DNA of 64,000 bases, from the NCBI GenBank assembly GCA_009193035.1, contig SWDT01000011.1, forward strand, positions 1,116,001 through 1,180,000. The letters are read 5' to 3'. The notes beneath the pieces were generated by a model. That model saw only the letters and a list, made by a program, of their open reading frames with translations. It ran no database searches and was not told where the DNA came from. Source of the stretch: Halicephalobus mephisto (Eukaryota > Nematoda > Chromadorea > Rhabditida > Panagrolaimidae). The position numbers and the translations under genes were made by a program. Within the stretch, counting starts at the first letter, position 1. Every line of letters starts with the position of its first letter. This document shows positions 12,160-24,323 of the stretch, piece after piece.

Positions 12160-14811
12160 ATGAATTTTTCAACGACATTTTTGGCCTTTTTAGGATACTG
12201 TATTCATTTCGTCATTTCAAAGTTTGTTTATTTTTTAAATTCTACAGTAATTTAGAAAATTTAGACGGTTTACTGTATTACGGGTAGAAGTGGAGAATAA
12301 AGACCAACTTGAATTTCTGAACACCCAGTACCTCAATTCGACTTTGTTCGACTTCTGGAAGGAACCTACAGTAATCGGCGAACAAGTCCACGTGATGGTG
12401 AAAGACGAAAATTTGGAAACTTTCGAAACTCAATTGGATTTTTTAAAAATCAAACATACAGTAATGATAGATGATGTCCAAAAAGCTATCAAAAAACGCG
12501 AATCAGAATCGATGAAATATCGACAGTATAAACTTTACCGAGATGCCCCCAGGACAAAGATATCTTTCAATTTGGCCAGATATCACTCCTTTGCCGAAGT
12601 CATAAATTACTTGAACGGGCTGGCTGTCACTTATCCGGATAGGGTCCATGTGATGCCGATCGGGACGACTCATGAAGGCAGACAGATTCCGTTGATAAAA
12701 ATAGGAAAAGGATCTTCGTCCTCGAAACCGGGGATCTGGATCGATGGCGGAATCCACGCCAGAGAATGGATCTCGCCCGCAGTCGTTCTGTACTTCATCA
12801 CGCAGCTAGTGACGGAGTACGACAGAGATCCCCAGATCCGATCCCTAGTGGACAACATGGATTGGTTCGTCGTTCCGCTTCTGAATCCAGACGGCTACGA
12901 ATACTCCCGATCGGCTTCAGACGTCGAAGTCCGGCTCTGGAGGAAGAACCGCTCCCCTACCCAATGTACCCAGGTCAACACGGGTCTCTTCTCTCCCCCG
13001 ACGACCCAATGCTGTCAAGGCGTCGATCTGAACAGAAATTTCGACTGGTTCTTCGGCCAAATAGGGTCAAGTACCGATCCTTGCAGCGAAATCTACAATG
13101 TAATTTTTAAAAATTAATTTAAAAATTTAAAATCAAAAATTAATTTAAAATTTATTAAAATTTTTTTTAACTTTTAAAAATATTTTTTTTTTAATTTTAA
13201 AAAATTTTTTTTTTTTTAAACTTTTAAAATATTTTTTTTTAATTTAAAAAAAATTTTTTCTTTTTTAATTTTTAAAAATATTTTTTTAAATTTATTAATT
13301 GAGTATTTTTAGGGAAGATTTGCCTTCAGTGAACCAGAAACGAGATCCGTGAGGGACTTCGTTACTTCCCAAAATGGGAAAATTAAAACTTTTTTGACTT
13401 TCCATAGCTACTCCCAGATCCTGATGTATCCCTTCGGACATCAACTAAGGACTTATCCTAATGACGTCTCCGATTTGGTTTGTTGATTTTATCGTATTAA
13501 AAATCAGAGATAATTAATGTTACGAAATCATTAAAAATTTTTGGAATGTTTTTGAAACTTTTTGAAACCTGATTTTGGATCTTCATTCTAAAATTATTAA
13601 ATTCTCGAAGTTTTGGAATTTTCGAATAAATACTGGAAAGTTTCAGAATTTTCGAATAGATTCTAAAAAGTTTCAGAAATTTTGTATGATATCTTTGAGA
13701 ATTTTAAAATTTCGATTAGATTCTCGAAATTTTCAGAATTTTCAAATAGATTCTCGAAGTTTTTGAATTTTCGAATAGATTCTAAAAAGTTTCAGAAACT
13801 TTGTATGATATCTTTGAAAATTTCAAAGTTTTTATCTGATTCTAAAAGTTTCTGAATTTTCCAATGGATTCTGGAAAATTTCAGAATTTTCGTATGATAT
13901 CTTTGAAATTTTAAAGTTTTTATCTGATTCTAAAAGTTTCTGAATTTTCCAATGCATTCTGAGAACTTAAATGAAATTTTCAAAACTTCCAGAAACTTCA
14001 TATAATATCTCCTAAAATCACAAAATTATCTACCATATTTTAGAAGATTATGAAAATATATAAAATACTAATTTAATAAAAATTATTCTTTAATTTTTAA
14101 AATAATTTTAATAATTTTTTTTGTATTTTTGTATTTTTTAAATAATTTTTTAAAATAATTTTAGATTTTTTTGTATTTTTTTAAAATAATTTTAGATTTT
14201 TTTGCATTTTTTAAAATAATTTTAGATTTTTTGCTTTTTTTAAAATAATTTTAGATTTTTTAATAATTTTTTAAAATAATTTTAGATTTTTTTGCATTTT
14301 TTAAAATAATTTTTTCAGAGTGATACGGCCCAGAGAGCGGCCCAAGCCCTCCAGTCCATGTACGGTACGAAGTATACTGTAGGCACTGGTGCTGACACTC
14401 TTTGTAAGTTTGTTGACTTTGGAAATAGTTTAATTTAGCATTTTAGACCCGGCTTCTGGGGGTTCGGAAGACTGGGCCAAAGGTCAAATGGGGATCAAGT
14501 ACAGTTTTCTCTTCGAGTTGAGACCAGAAGACAACGTTTGGGACGGATTTCTGTTGCCCGAAAATCAGATAATTCCGACTTCACGAGAAACATGGGAAGC
14601 TGTGAAGGTGATCGCCACACAGACAATTAACAGCTTCAGAAATCCCGAAAGATTCAGAACCTTCAATCCTGCAATCCAAGCCGCTGGCACTGTGAGATCC
14701 AACTGCCGGGATTTAGACCAACTTTGTTCTTATTGGGCCGGAAACGGAGCCTGCAGCACCTGGCCCAGCATGGTCGAACGATGCCCCAGGTCTTGCGGAA
14801 TTTGCGTGTAA
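12160..14811 (+). CDS. Secreted M14A zinc carboxypeptidase with C-terminal ShK domain (copy 1)
   Basis: Five exons: 12160-12221, 12265-13099, 13313-13477, 14319-14403, 14447-14811, giving 503 aa. The short first exon is inferred: ATG at 12160 gives a signal-peptide-like start (MNFSTTFLAFLGYCIHF), then a 43-bp GT-AG intron restores frame into the propeptide (DFWKEP, MIDDVQ). Catalytic features: zinc ligands H185 and E188 in GGIHAREW, the third His in TFHSYSQ, substrate-binding RLWRKNRSP and LNRNFDW, the Tyr248 equivalent in TLYPASGG (codon split by intron 4), and the catalytic Glu in FLFELRPED. The residue matching bovine position 255 is Glu (GGSEDW); Asp sits there in carboxypeptidase B, so basic C-termini are the inferred substrates. 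The last about 35 residues form a six-cysteine ShK module. AATAAA follows at about 14827. The protein should be secreted as a zymogen. Confidence 0.9.
13540..14310. repeat. Intron 3 repeats of carboxypeptidase copy 1
   Basis: Two arrays share one intron. At 13540-13990 there are degenerate units with GATTCTAAAAAGTTTCAGAA. At 14090-14310 a shorter unit is built on TTAAAATAATTTTAGATTTT. Nothing coding was seen. Confidence 0.75.
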
Positions 14812-16097
14812 ATAAGACGTTTGAAAATAAAAAATAAAGTTCAAAATTTAAAAAACAAAACAAAAATAAAATTTAAAGATAAAAAAAATAAATAAAAAAC
14901 AAAAAAAAGTTTAAAAATAAAAATAAGGTTTAAAAATTAAAAAATTAAAAATAAAGTTTAAAAATTAGAAAATTAAAAAATCCAAAAAAATTAGAAAATT
15001 AAAAAATAAAAAAGTTTAAAAATTAGAAAATAAAAAAAAGTTAGAAAATTAGAAAATAAAAAAAAGTTTAAAAATTAGAAAATAAAAAAATCCAAAAAAA
15101 GTTTAAAAATTAGAAAATAAAAAAGTTTGAAAATTAGAAAATTAAAAAAAAGTTTGAAAATTAGAAAATTAAAAATAAAAAAGTTTAAAAATAAAAAATA
15201 AAAAAAAAGTTTAAACTGTCCCTGAAGGTCAAAAAACACCAGACAAGTCGTTTGATGATCGAGAATTCCTTTTTTGAACAGGGTGTGGTTGGCCATTTCT
15301 GAAGGCAAAATCAAATAAATTTTTTGAGGATTCTGTTTTATTTCAAAAATCAAATCAGATACATTGTAGAAATATTTTTACATAATTGTAATTTTATAGA
15401 ATTTTCTGAAATTTTCAGAATCCTGTAGAAGTTTAAAATTTCTCAAAATTATAAATTTTTTGAATCTATTAAAATCAAATAGAAAATTTTTCGATGTTTA
15501 TAAAAAAATTTTGAAAATTCTGAATTTTTATAGAAAATTTTGGAAAATTCTGAATTTTTTAGATCTCAATAGAAAGTTTCAAAGCTTTCTAGAATTTTTT
15601 AGAAAACTAAAATTTTCCAAAAACTTTTTAAATAACATCAAAAATTAAAGATTTTAAAAAAATTAAAAATTTTCGTGTCGAGACAATTCCGCGACAATTT
15701 TGATTTTTTTAAATTCTTAAAAACCTTAGAATTTCTAAAAATCTTTGAAAAAACTTTTTAAATAACATCAAAAATTAAAGGTTTTACAAAATTAAAAACT
15801 TTCGTGTCGAGACAATTCCGCGATAATTTTGATTTTTGGTTTTATTAATGATACGATTTTCTGAAGATTCAGTCTTCATTGAAAATCTCGGATCGGACAC
15901 GTGATCGATTAAAGAAGGGATTTATATAATAACCAGTTGCTGCAAAAGCTTCAAAATTCGAAGCTGGATGACCAGACCGAACATTCCTTTTTCTTCGGGG
16001 AGTGGCGAAAAAGAAGAATAACTATCAATCGTGTTTGGGAAAAACTGATTTTTCTTTTTCTTTTTTAAAACAAATGTTTTTCTAATTTTTTCGAAAA
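14812..16097. other. Intergenic region between the two carboxypeptidase genes
   Basis: It holds the copy-1 poly(A) signals, an A-rich array (14820-15210) of AAAAAGTTTAAAAATTAGAA units, and two copies of the intron-type motif TTCGTGTCGAGACAATTCCG (about 15672 and 15801). After about 15850 the sequence turns into ordinary complexity and is the probable promoter of copy 2. Confidence 0.65.
15898..15928 (+). promoter_or_regulatory. Possible promoter elements of carboxypeptidase copy 2
   Basis: An E-box CACGTG at 15898-15903 is followed by a TATA-like TTATATAAT at 15922-15930, about 170 bp before the start codon. Both sit in the only non-repetitive sequence between the two genes. This is assigned from motif appearance and position only. 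Confidence 0.3.
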
Positions 16098-19000
16098 ATG
16101 GAAGCAGTGATTTTATTTTTGTTAATCACTACAGTATCCTTGGGTGTGAATGGACAGAACCAAACTGACTTCGACGTCGAATTGGAGGGACTTCTGAAAA
16201 ATTCCTCCGGACCCACAGGAGGCATTTTCAAAGTCCTGAGGGTCCTGCCGCGAAATACCGAACAACTATATTATCTCCAAAAATTACAGAAGGACGACGT
16301 CAAGATGCAGGTTCGTTTTTGGCGATTTTCGAAATTTTTATTTTTTTACAGTATCCATTGGTCTCAGTAGGTCTCAGTAATGAAGATTCTGCGGAATTTT
16401 TTTGAATTTGATGATCGATTCTGGAGATTTTCAGAATATTGGAGGAACTTCTGAAATCTCAAAATTTTAGAATTTTCCAAAATTTCATAGGCTTCTGAAT
16501 TTTCTGAAAATTTCCGAATTTTTCGAAAATGCTTTCTAGAAGATTTCAAGCATTTTCAAAATCTCTCCTGAGAGATTCTGTTCTCTGGAAATCCCTTCTA
16601 GAAGATTCTAAATATTTCCAAAACCCCTTCTGGGAGCTTCTGAATCCGTCCAGAATCTCTCTTGGAAGATTCTAGATGCGTCAAAAACCCCTCCAGAATC
16701 TCTTTTGGAAGATTCTAAGCATTTCCAAAACCCCTCCTGGAAGATTCTGAATCCTTTGAAAATCTCTTCTAGAAGACTAAATACTTCAAAAATCCCTCCT
16801 GGAAGATTCTGAAATTCAGTAAAAACTTTTAGAACTAAAATCAAAAACGCAAAAATTTTCGGAAATCTTTGTTAAGGCAATTTCGTAAAAAACAATAATT
16901 TCTAATTTTTATAATTGTGTAATTCTACAGTATTCATCAATTTTAGCACTTTTCAATGTTTCTGATTTTTTCCTACGGTATCTCATAATTTTAACATTTT
17001 TTTGATTTTTGAATTTTTTCTACGGTATTTCATGACTTTTTTTTTATTTTTTATTTTTTTCTACAATATCTCATAATTTTAATTTTTTTTACAGTATCTC
17101 ATAATTTTTATTTTTTATTTTTCGATTTTTTTTACAGTATTCTCTAATTTTAATTTTTTTGAATTTTGATTTTTTTCTACGGTATCTCATAATTTTTATT
17201 TTTTTTACAGTATTCTCTAATTTTAATTTTTTTGAATTTTCCTTTATAGTATCTCATAATTTTAATTTTTCAATATGTTTGATTTTCTTCTACAGTATCC
17301 TTGATTTCAGTTGAACTTCTGGAAATCCCCTGTAAACGTAGGAAGCGCGACGGACATAATGGTCTCTGAGCCGAATCTGGAGCACCTAAGGGATGCTTTG
17401 ACGAAACGAAGAATTTCCTACAACATCATCATTGAAGACGTCGAGAAGTTTGTTTTTTCTTTTTCAATCACGAAACCTGTTTTAAAATTTTATCTAAAAT
17501 TTAAAAAAAAAATAATTTAAAAATTTAAAAAAAAAACAATTTTGTTTAAAAATTTGAAAAAAACAATTTTATCTAAAAATTAAAAAAAATTAATTTAAAA
17601 ACTTGAAAAAACAATTTTATTTAAAAATTTGAAAAAAAAAACGATTTTATTTAAAAATTTTAAAAAATTTTGTTATTTAAAAATTTGAAAAAAACAATTT
17701 TAGATTGATAATTCAACGTGAAAGAAAAGAATTAAAATCAAACGACTTCGGAAGGAGATTCAGAGACGACAGAAACGAACCTTTTTACGAATTTCACAGC
17801 TACGGGTCCTACGGCCAGATGGTGGCTTGGATGAGGACTCTCGCCAGGAAATACAGTAAATTTGTTCAATTTATTTCTATCGGAAAAACACACGAAGGAA
17901 GAAGCATCGACGGATTGGAAATAGGATCCAGAGGTCACAGAAAAAGAGTTTTCTGGATCGACGGAGGGATTCACGCCAGGGAATGGGCGGCTCCTCACAC
18001 GGCCTTGTACTTCATCCACCAACTTACTTCCAGATACGGTAGAGATCCGAAAATTACGAAATACGTAAATGAATTAACATGGGTCATTGTGCCGCTTCTG
18101 AATCCTGACGGTTATGAATTCACTAGATCCTCGACAAATCCCAACGTCAGACTTTGGAGGAAAAACAGATCCCCCACGGCATGTGTGAGGGACCAATGGG
18201 GTCGTCAAAGATGCTGCAAAGGCGTGGATTTGAACAGAAATTTTGATTTTCATTTTCGAGAAAGCGGAAGTTCAGACGATCCTTGTTCAGAAATTTACCA
18301 AGGAAAATCGGCTTTCAGTGAACCTGAATCCAGAGCTGTCAGAAACGCCATATTGTCAAGCAGATACAGAAATAGAATCGACGGATTTATCACTCTTCAC
18401 ACGTATTCTCAGCTCTGGATTCATCCCTATGGACACAAAAGAGACAGCTATCCCGGCGACATCCAAGATCTGGTTTGTGTTCTTTCAACAAACAAACAAC
18501 GAATTAGGATTCTGCAGAAGCTTCCTGAACCTCACACGACATTAAAAAATTAGAAATTTTTAAACATTTCTAAATTTTTATGAAAAGTTTAAAAATTTCT
18601 AAATTTTATGAAAATTCTTTTTTTTTAATTTCTAAATTTTGTAAAAATTCTTTTTGAATTTTCCTAACTACAGTATTCTTCAGAATCTATATCTGAAATA
18701 CCGACTTTTGGATTTTTCCTAAAAATTATTAAAATTCTTTAAATTTTTAAAATTTATTTAAAATCTTTAAATTCATGATTTTAATTTTAAATTTTTTCAT
18801 TTATGCTCATTGTTTCAGTACAGTGTCGGTAAGAAGGCAACAAATGCCCTCATGAAGTTATACGGAACAAAGTACATTGTCGGAAGCGGGGCCGACACCT
18901 TGTGTAAGTTCTTTAATAAAAAAACCGATAAAAATAAATTTCAGATCCGGCTTCTGGAGGTTCAGAAGACTGGGCCAAACAATCTGCTGCGATTAAATAC

Positions 19001-19453
19001 GTTTATCTTCTGGAATTAAGACCTGATGAAAGAAGTAAAATCAATCAATATTTTTAAAATTAATTACGAAATTTCAGATTGGGATGGATTTATTCTCGAA
19101 GAACGACAGCTGATTCCAACCGCAGCAGAAACCTGGGCAGGTGTTACTGTCGTTGCAGATGCGATTATCGATCATCAAAAACGAAAGATTCCTTCTACAA
19201 GGATCTCAGGTAAATCAATTTTGGTTCGACGGATTATCCGGCGAAAGCCACAGCATCGTTATCATCTCGCGACACCTTTCGGAATTCACAATCTTTAGGA
19301 ATCAGACAATACCGGTTCAACGACGGATCTCCTGGATCTTGTTTTGATCTAAGACACGCGTGTAAACAATGGATCCGAGAAAACGAGCAGTTGTGTAAAA
19401 CGGTCCCTTTATTCATGAAAGAAAATTGTCGTTATTCATGCTTATATTGTTAA
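16098..19453 (+). CDS. Secreted M14A zinc carboxypeptidase with C-terminal ShK domain (copy 2)
   Basis: Seven exons: 16098-16310, 17311-17447, 17704-18472, 18819-18903, 18945-19034, 19078-19209, 19299-19453, giving 526 aa. A signal peptide (about 1-19, MEAVILFLLITTVSLGVNG) is followed by the propeptide (LNFWKSP, IIEDVE). Catalytic features are intact: H207 and E210 in GGIHAREW, RLWRKNRSPTAC, LNRNFDF, the third His in TLHTYSQLW, Tyr in TLYPASGG (codon again split at the same place), Glu in LLELRPDER and Glu at the 255 position (GGSEDW). The end encodes a six-cysteine ShK module finishing in CRYSCLYC. Copy 1 and copy 2 share an intron splitting the Tyr248 codon, so they are a tandem duplication; copy 2 has gained extra introns. 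AATAAA lies 14 nt after the stop codon and is part of a tandem repeat (see findings). Confidence 0.93.
16450..17300. repeat. Intron 1 repeats of carboxypeptidase copy 2
   Basis: First comes a roughly 32-bp array built on GGAAGATTCTGAA and CCCTCCTGGAAGATTC (about 16450-16830), then a looser array of CTACAGTATCTCATAATTTT units (about 16930-17290). Confidence 0.75.
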
Positions 19454-19860
19454 AATCAACAAACTTAATAAAAGCTGTTAAAATCGATATATGAAAAGAA
19501 TAAAAATCATAAAAACCACGATGGAATTGAGTTATGCTAGTCGTTGTTCATGTTATTAAAGTTGGCAAACCTAATGAAAAAAGTTGAAATCGATATATGA
19601 AAAGAATAAAAATCATAAAAACCACGATGGAATTGAGTTATGCTAGTCGTTGTTCATGTTCATGTTATTAAAGTTGGCAAACCTAATGAAAAAAGTTGAA
19701 ATCGATATATGAAAAAAATTCAAAAAAATCGCGATTTAATTGAGTTATGCTAGTCGTTGTTCATGTTCATATTATCAAAATCAACAAACTTAATAAAAAG
19801 ACTAAAATCGATATATGGATATGTGAAAAAAATTCAAAAAAACCAGACTGAGTTATTTTA
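19429..19860. repeat. Tandem repeat, 106-112 bp, starting inside the carboxypeptidase 3' end
   Basis: The marker TCGTT(G/A)TTCATG begins at 19429 (inside the last coding exon), 19541, 19647 and 19754. Shared blocks include AACTTAATAAAA and AAATCGATATATGAAAA. The first copy supplies the final ShK codons, the stop and the poly(A) signal of the gene. Confidence 0.85.
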
Positions 19861-20668
19861 GTACTTAATTGACGGGATATTTGTCATAACGAATCTATCT
19901 CACGATAAACACGTCTTCAGCAACGATATAGAAAAAGGAAAAAGATAAATCCAGAAAAAACAATACAGCGACATTTTTTTTACCTTTTTAGGCGAAATCA
20001 CATTGATACTAATAAACAAGGAAATTTGTCACAATTGTCCGAAAGTTGTCGATCTCAGTTCATCTCGAACTCTCAAGCTTGGGTAATTAAACAAAAAGAA
20101 TCACAAAACGCGATATAAAAGATAAAAAGGATCACAACCGGCTGTATGACAATTGTTTCCCTTTAATTCATGCTAATTTCGAAATCGTTTCTAATTTTTC
20201 TACTTAACTAAGATATTAAGTTAATTTAACTATTAAAAAATAATACAAAAACGAAAGAAATCACGTAAATCTTACGAAATAAAAAAAGAACAACTATCAT
20301 GCAACCACCAAAACAGAGAGTTTTTTAGGCCAGTCACCAGTTTTTCCGAATCAATGGCATTATCGCCATTCCACTCAACAGTTATCAGGGACTTTCGTGG
20401 CGAGAGTCAATTCAACATCCTACAAAAAAATTTTTTTTCTGTTTTTTACCTACTAGGATTCATTCAAAAATATTTCTACCCAAAAAATACTTTTTTTTAT
20501 TTTTCATATATTAAATTTTTTATTTTTTTAAATTCTCTAATTTTAAAAGATCATTTTTCAAAAAAAAATTTAAATATTTCATAACCAATTTCGTTAAAAA
20601 CTCCTTATTTCAATCAAAATCTTGACTTTTAAATTTATTTTTATCAATTATTCCTAAAATTCACAAAC
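19861..20668. other. Convergent intergenic region
   Basis: This lies between the 3' ends of carboxypeptidase copy 2 (+) and iars-2 (-). It holds one MITE-like element (20140-20306) and an iars-2 poly(A) signal (AATAAA on the minus strand, 20634-20639). Nothing else is recognisable. Confidence 0.6.
20140..20306. mobile_element. MITE-like element with inverted ends (copy A, about 167 bp)
   Basis: The left end reads GGCTGTATGACAATTGTTTC. The right end, read on the other strand, is GGTTGCATGATAGTTGTTCT. The interior is also largely self-complementary around an A/T-rich centre (TTAAGTTAATTTAAC). There is no coding capacity. Related copies lie at 27302-27642 and 44056-45071. Confidence 0.7.
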
Positions 20669-23600
20669 TTAACAATTTCCTACAGCACTTGCACATCTAG
20701 AACAAAGATTATCATATTCTTTCCTTGAATGTCTTCTACATCGAATACAAAATTTCAATGGAGATTCAACAATTTCAACATTCATTTCATTTCCTTTTTG
20801 AATTTTCACATAAGACACTCCCAAGATCTCCGTCACATCTGAATCAAACGATTCTTCTCCTTGAATTTCCAAAATCTTCCCATAATCCACCTCATCCAAT
20901 CCAATCAGTACTCCTTTCTTCGACACATCTCCCGATTTAGCTTTTTCAAATAATTGTTTCCGAATTTTCAACAATAATTCTAAAACAACATTATTTTCAT
21001 TTTTAGGCAAATAATATTCCATTTCTTCACAAATTTTTCCTTTATGAATTTCATCAGGCCTATTTTTCAACAATGGATGATAAATACAGTATTCCGTCGA
21101 AAGATGAGGCAAAATCGGAGAAATCAAAGTTGCTAATTTTCTTCCGATAAAATCAATTGTAAAAACAGCTGCATTTCTAGATTTTGATTTTACTGGATCA
21201 CAATAAAGACGATCTCTTATGGAATTCTAAAAAAAAATAAAATAATTATTTTTAAAATTAAACATACCACAAATACAGAACTCAAAGGATTCGAAATAAA
21301 TTGCATAAATTCGTTTATAAAAATTCTGAAATGATATTTTTCTAAATTTTCTTTTGATTTAACATCAAATTTAGTAATTTCATCAATTATAAATTTATCT
21401 AATAAACTAAATTCTATTTCATCAGGATTAATTCCATTATATCCATCCAAACTTCCTAGAAGAAATCTAAACATTGTTCTTATTTGTTTCAATTTCAATT
21501 CTAATTCATCCAAAACTTTTTTTCCTAATTTGACGTCACTCGTTCCTTCACTTCCATAAACCGCAACCCATAGCCTTAATCCATCAACTCCAAGCGCATT
21601 TTGTTTCAAATTTCCATTTGTTATCCATTCTGGATCAATAACATTACCTTCTGATTTCGACATTTTTTTATTTTTATCATCAACTGAAAATCCATGAACA
21701 ATAATTTTCTTAAATGGTGGTTTATTTCTCATTGCCAAACTAGTCAAAATTAACGATTGAAACCATCCACGAAATTGATCAATTCCTTCAACAACAACAT
21801 CTGCTAATTCATCGTTATCTACAGTATGCCATGCAATACCACTATCCATCCATACATCCATAATATCTGTCGATTTTTTTAAATTTTCATAATTATCATT
21901 TAATTTATAATTTTTCTTTAATTCTTTAATATTTATTTTCCACCAATAATCAGATGAATTTGTTTCTTTAATTTTTTTTGCAATATATCGAATAAATTCC
22001 GAATCTGTAACAATTTCATCATTATCCATCAAAACAGGAATAGGAACACCCCATGTCCTCTGTCTCGAAATACACCATGCTGGTCTATTATTCAATTGAT
22101 TTATAAACGACATTTTTTGTTGTTCATCCATATCCAATCCACATTTAACAAATTCCACTGCTTTTTTACTTATTTCTTTCACATCAATAAACCATTGTTT
22201 ACTTGCTCTGATTATTACTGGTTTCTTAGTTCTCCAATCATACGGATAAGAATGGGTATATTTATAAGAATAAACAACATTCTTTTTCAAAATATTTAGA
22301 ACTTTTTTCGATCCTTGATTAATCACATCTTTTCCTTCCAAATCATAACCCATTTGACGTGTATATTTCCCTTCTTCATCAACAAAACATTGAACAGGTT
22401 CATTTCTTTCAATTGCAATTTTGTAATCATCAAAACCATGAGCATAACAAGAATGAACAAGACCAGTTCCCACCGTTGCTGTCACATGTTTCGCAGGGAC
22501 CAACGGCGAAGCTATATTGTTAAAGAAGCAATGACGATAAAAACTATTTTTCAGTACTTCAGGTTCAATAGTACAAATAATTTTCAAAGATCGTTCTAAA
22601 ATTGCAGAAATTTGTGGAATTAATTCTTCCGCAACAATATACAATTCCCGAACGGGTAAACTAAAACAATCAATTAGACGAAATTCATTTTCCAATTTTT
22701 ACAACTTTAATTTAAAAATAAAAATATTTTAAATAACTTTTTATTTTTCAAAGAATTTCAAAAATTATTCTAGGCAAATTTCCGTTTTTAATGAAATTCC
22801 AAAAATTCCTAGTCCTTAAAATTGGAGATTAGTCTTCAAAATCCAGGATTCTGAAGGCTAACTATTAACTTTGCTTTAAGATTTAAGATTTACAAGTCTA
22901 ATTACCATATTGCATGTTTTATTCAGTGTCAAAGTCCATAAAAAGGTCGAAATCAAAGCCGAAATAAAAGTTAAAATTGAAATCAAAATTAAAATTAAAA
23001 TTAAAATTAAAATTAAAGTTAAAATTAAAATTAAAGTTAAAATCAAAATCAAAATTAAAATTAAAATCAAAATAAAAGTTAAAATTAAAATTAAAATCAA
23101 ATCTGCAGTCTGCCTGCAACATTTGGATATATCAGTTGATATGTTTATAATTCCATTAATAAAGATTTCAAAACCAAAATCTGCAGTTTGTTTGCAAAAT
23201 TCAGATCATTCAATTAAATTCTTGTAAAAAAAATTTCAACTTTAATGTTGACTATTTTATAAAATTCAAGAACTCTAACTACAAAATATAAAACTTAAAA
23301 CAAGTATTTTGAAAATAATTATAAAAATTACTTACTTTTTAGTTTTATCATCTTCAAATTCAACAATTACATATTTTAATTCTTCATTAAAAGCAATAAC
23401 ATCATTAAGTGGCAATGTCCATGGAGTTGTAGTCCAAACAAGTGCAAAAATATGAATTAATTTTTTAAAATTAGATAATCCAATATAATCCAAATCTAGA
23501 TTAATAATTTGAAATCTAAAAAAAGTTGCAATTGATTTATGTTTATCATTATATTCCAATTCAGATTCAGCTAGAGCAGTTTTCGAACTTGGAGACCAAT

Positions 23601-24323
23601 AAATCGGTTTATAACTTCTATAAACATATTTTTTATCAAAAAGTTCTGCAAAAATTTCCAATTCAGAAGCCACATATTCTGAATCCATCGTAAAATACGG
23701 TTTTTTCCAATCAGCAGTAACACCCCATTTTTTAAAAGAATTAAATTGAGATTGAAAACTATCAAGGGCAATTTTTCTAGCTTTAGAGCGAATTTCCAAA
23801 GGAGAATCTGATTCATTATTTTCATTTTTTACAATTTTCAATTCAATAGGTAATCCATGACAATCCCATCCAGGCTGAAATTTAACTCGATATTTCGGAA
23901 TTCTTGTTTTAAAAATAAAATCTTTCAAAATTTTATTGATAGCATGACCAACATGAGCCTGTCCATTAGCATACGGCGGACCATCCAACAATACAAATCT
24001 AAAAAAATATATAAACTACATTACTTTAATTCTTACTTTGGTAAATTTTTTCGAGATGGATCATTCTTCTGCCAATTATATAAATCATCAAATTTGCCCA
24101 ATGACGCCAGTTCTTCATCCAAATTACTTCTCTCGATCGATTCCACATGAGGTTTAAATTTCGTTTTAGGAAGAAAAATAGTTTTCTTCAAATCAGAGGT
24201 ATTATTTTTGACATCTTGATTTACTGCTTCAGAAAAGTAACGAGTTGTCGAAATAAGGTAACTAACATAGGAATTTCTGAAGACGGTCGAGGGCAGCCTG
24301 GATGAGTGGTTGATTGATCCCAT
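20669..24323 (-). CDS. iars-2: Mitochondrial isoleucyl-tRNA synthetase
   Basis: Four exons on the minus strand: 24037-24323, 23336-23998, 21268-22660, 20669-21226, giving 966 aa. The N-terminus has Arg and Ser and no acidic residue for about 30 residues, as expected for a mitochondrial presequence. Class I motifs are present: HIGH as HVGH (about 111-114, after DGPPYANGQ) and KMSKS (about 649). Other family landmarks are [13 protein letters not shown] and DQFRGWFQS. The C-terminus has a four-cysteine zinc motif (CIRC..CSRC), as in bacterial-type IleRS. The open frame around exon 3 extends upstream past the true acceptor; the acceptor GTTTTAG just before 22660 is the one that keeps frame. Intron 2 holds an AAAATT microsatellite. 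The start codon lies inside the last exon of the upstream PSMG3-like gene. This is the last gene of the operon. The symbol is from C. elegans nomenclature. Confidence 0.93.
22935..23105. repeat. AAAATT/AAAATC microsatellite in intron 2 of iars-2
   Basis: A run of 6-bp units, AAAATT with AAAGTT and AAAATC variants. It produces long Lys/Ile or Phe/Asn open frames on both strands that are not genes. Confidence 0.95.

Noticed and set aside
12290..12292. GTG at 12290 as start of carboxypeptidase copy 1
   Set aside because: Frame continues upstream (VLRVEV) and a 43-bp intron links it to a signal-peptide exon at 12160, which a secreted zymogen needs.
14700..14811. ShK tails read as toxin genes
   Set aside because: The six-Cys modules are C-terminal domains of carboxypeptidases, as is common in nematode secreted enzymes; nothing suggests a stand-alone toxin.
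22661..22695. Upstream extension of iars-2 exon 3
   Set aside because: Open only by chance; an in-frame stop blocks it further up and the acceptor at 22661-22667 joins exon 2 in the correct phase.
22876..23227. Overlapping open frames on both strands in the AAAATT microsatellite
   Set aside because: Pure microsatellite translation (Ile/Leu or Lys/Ile runs) inside an intron.
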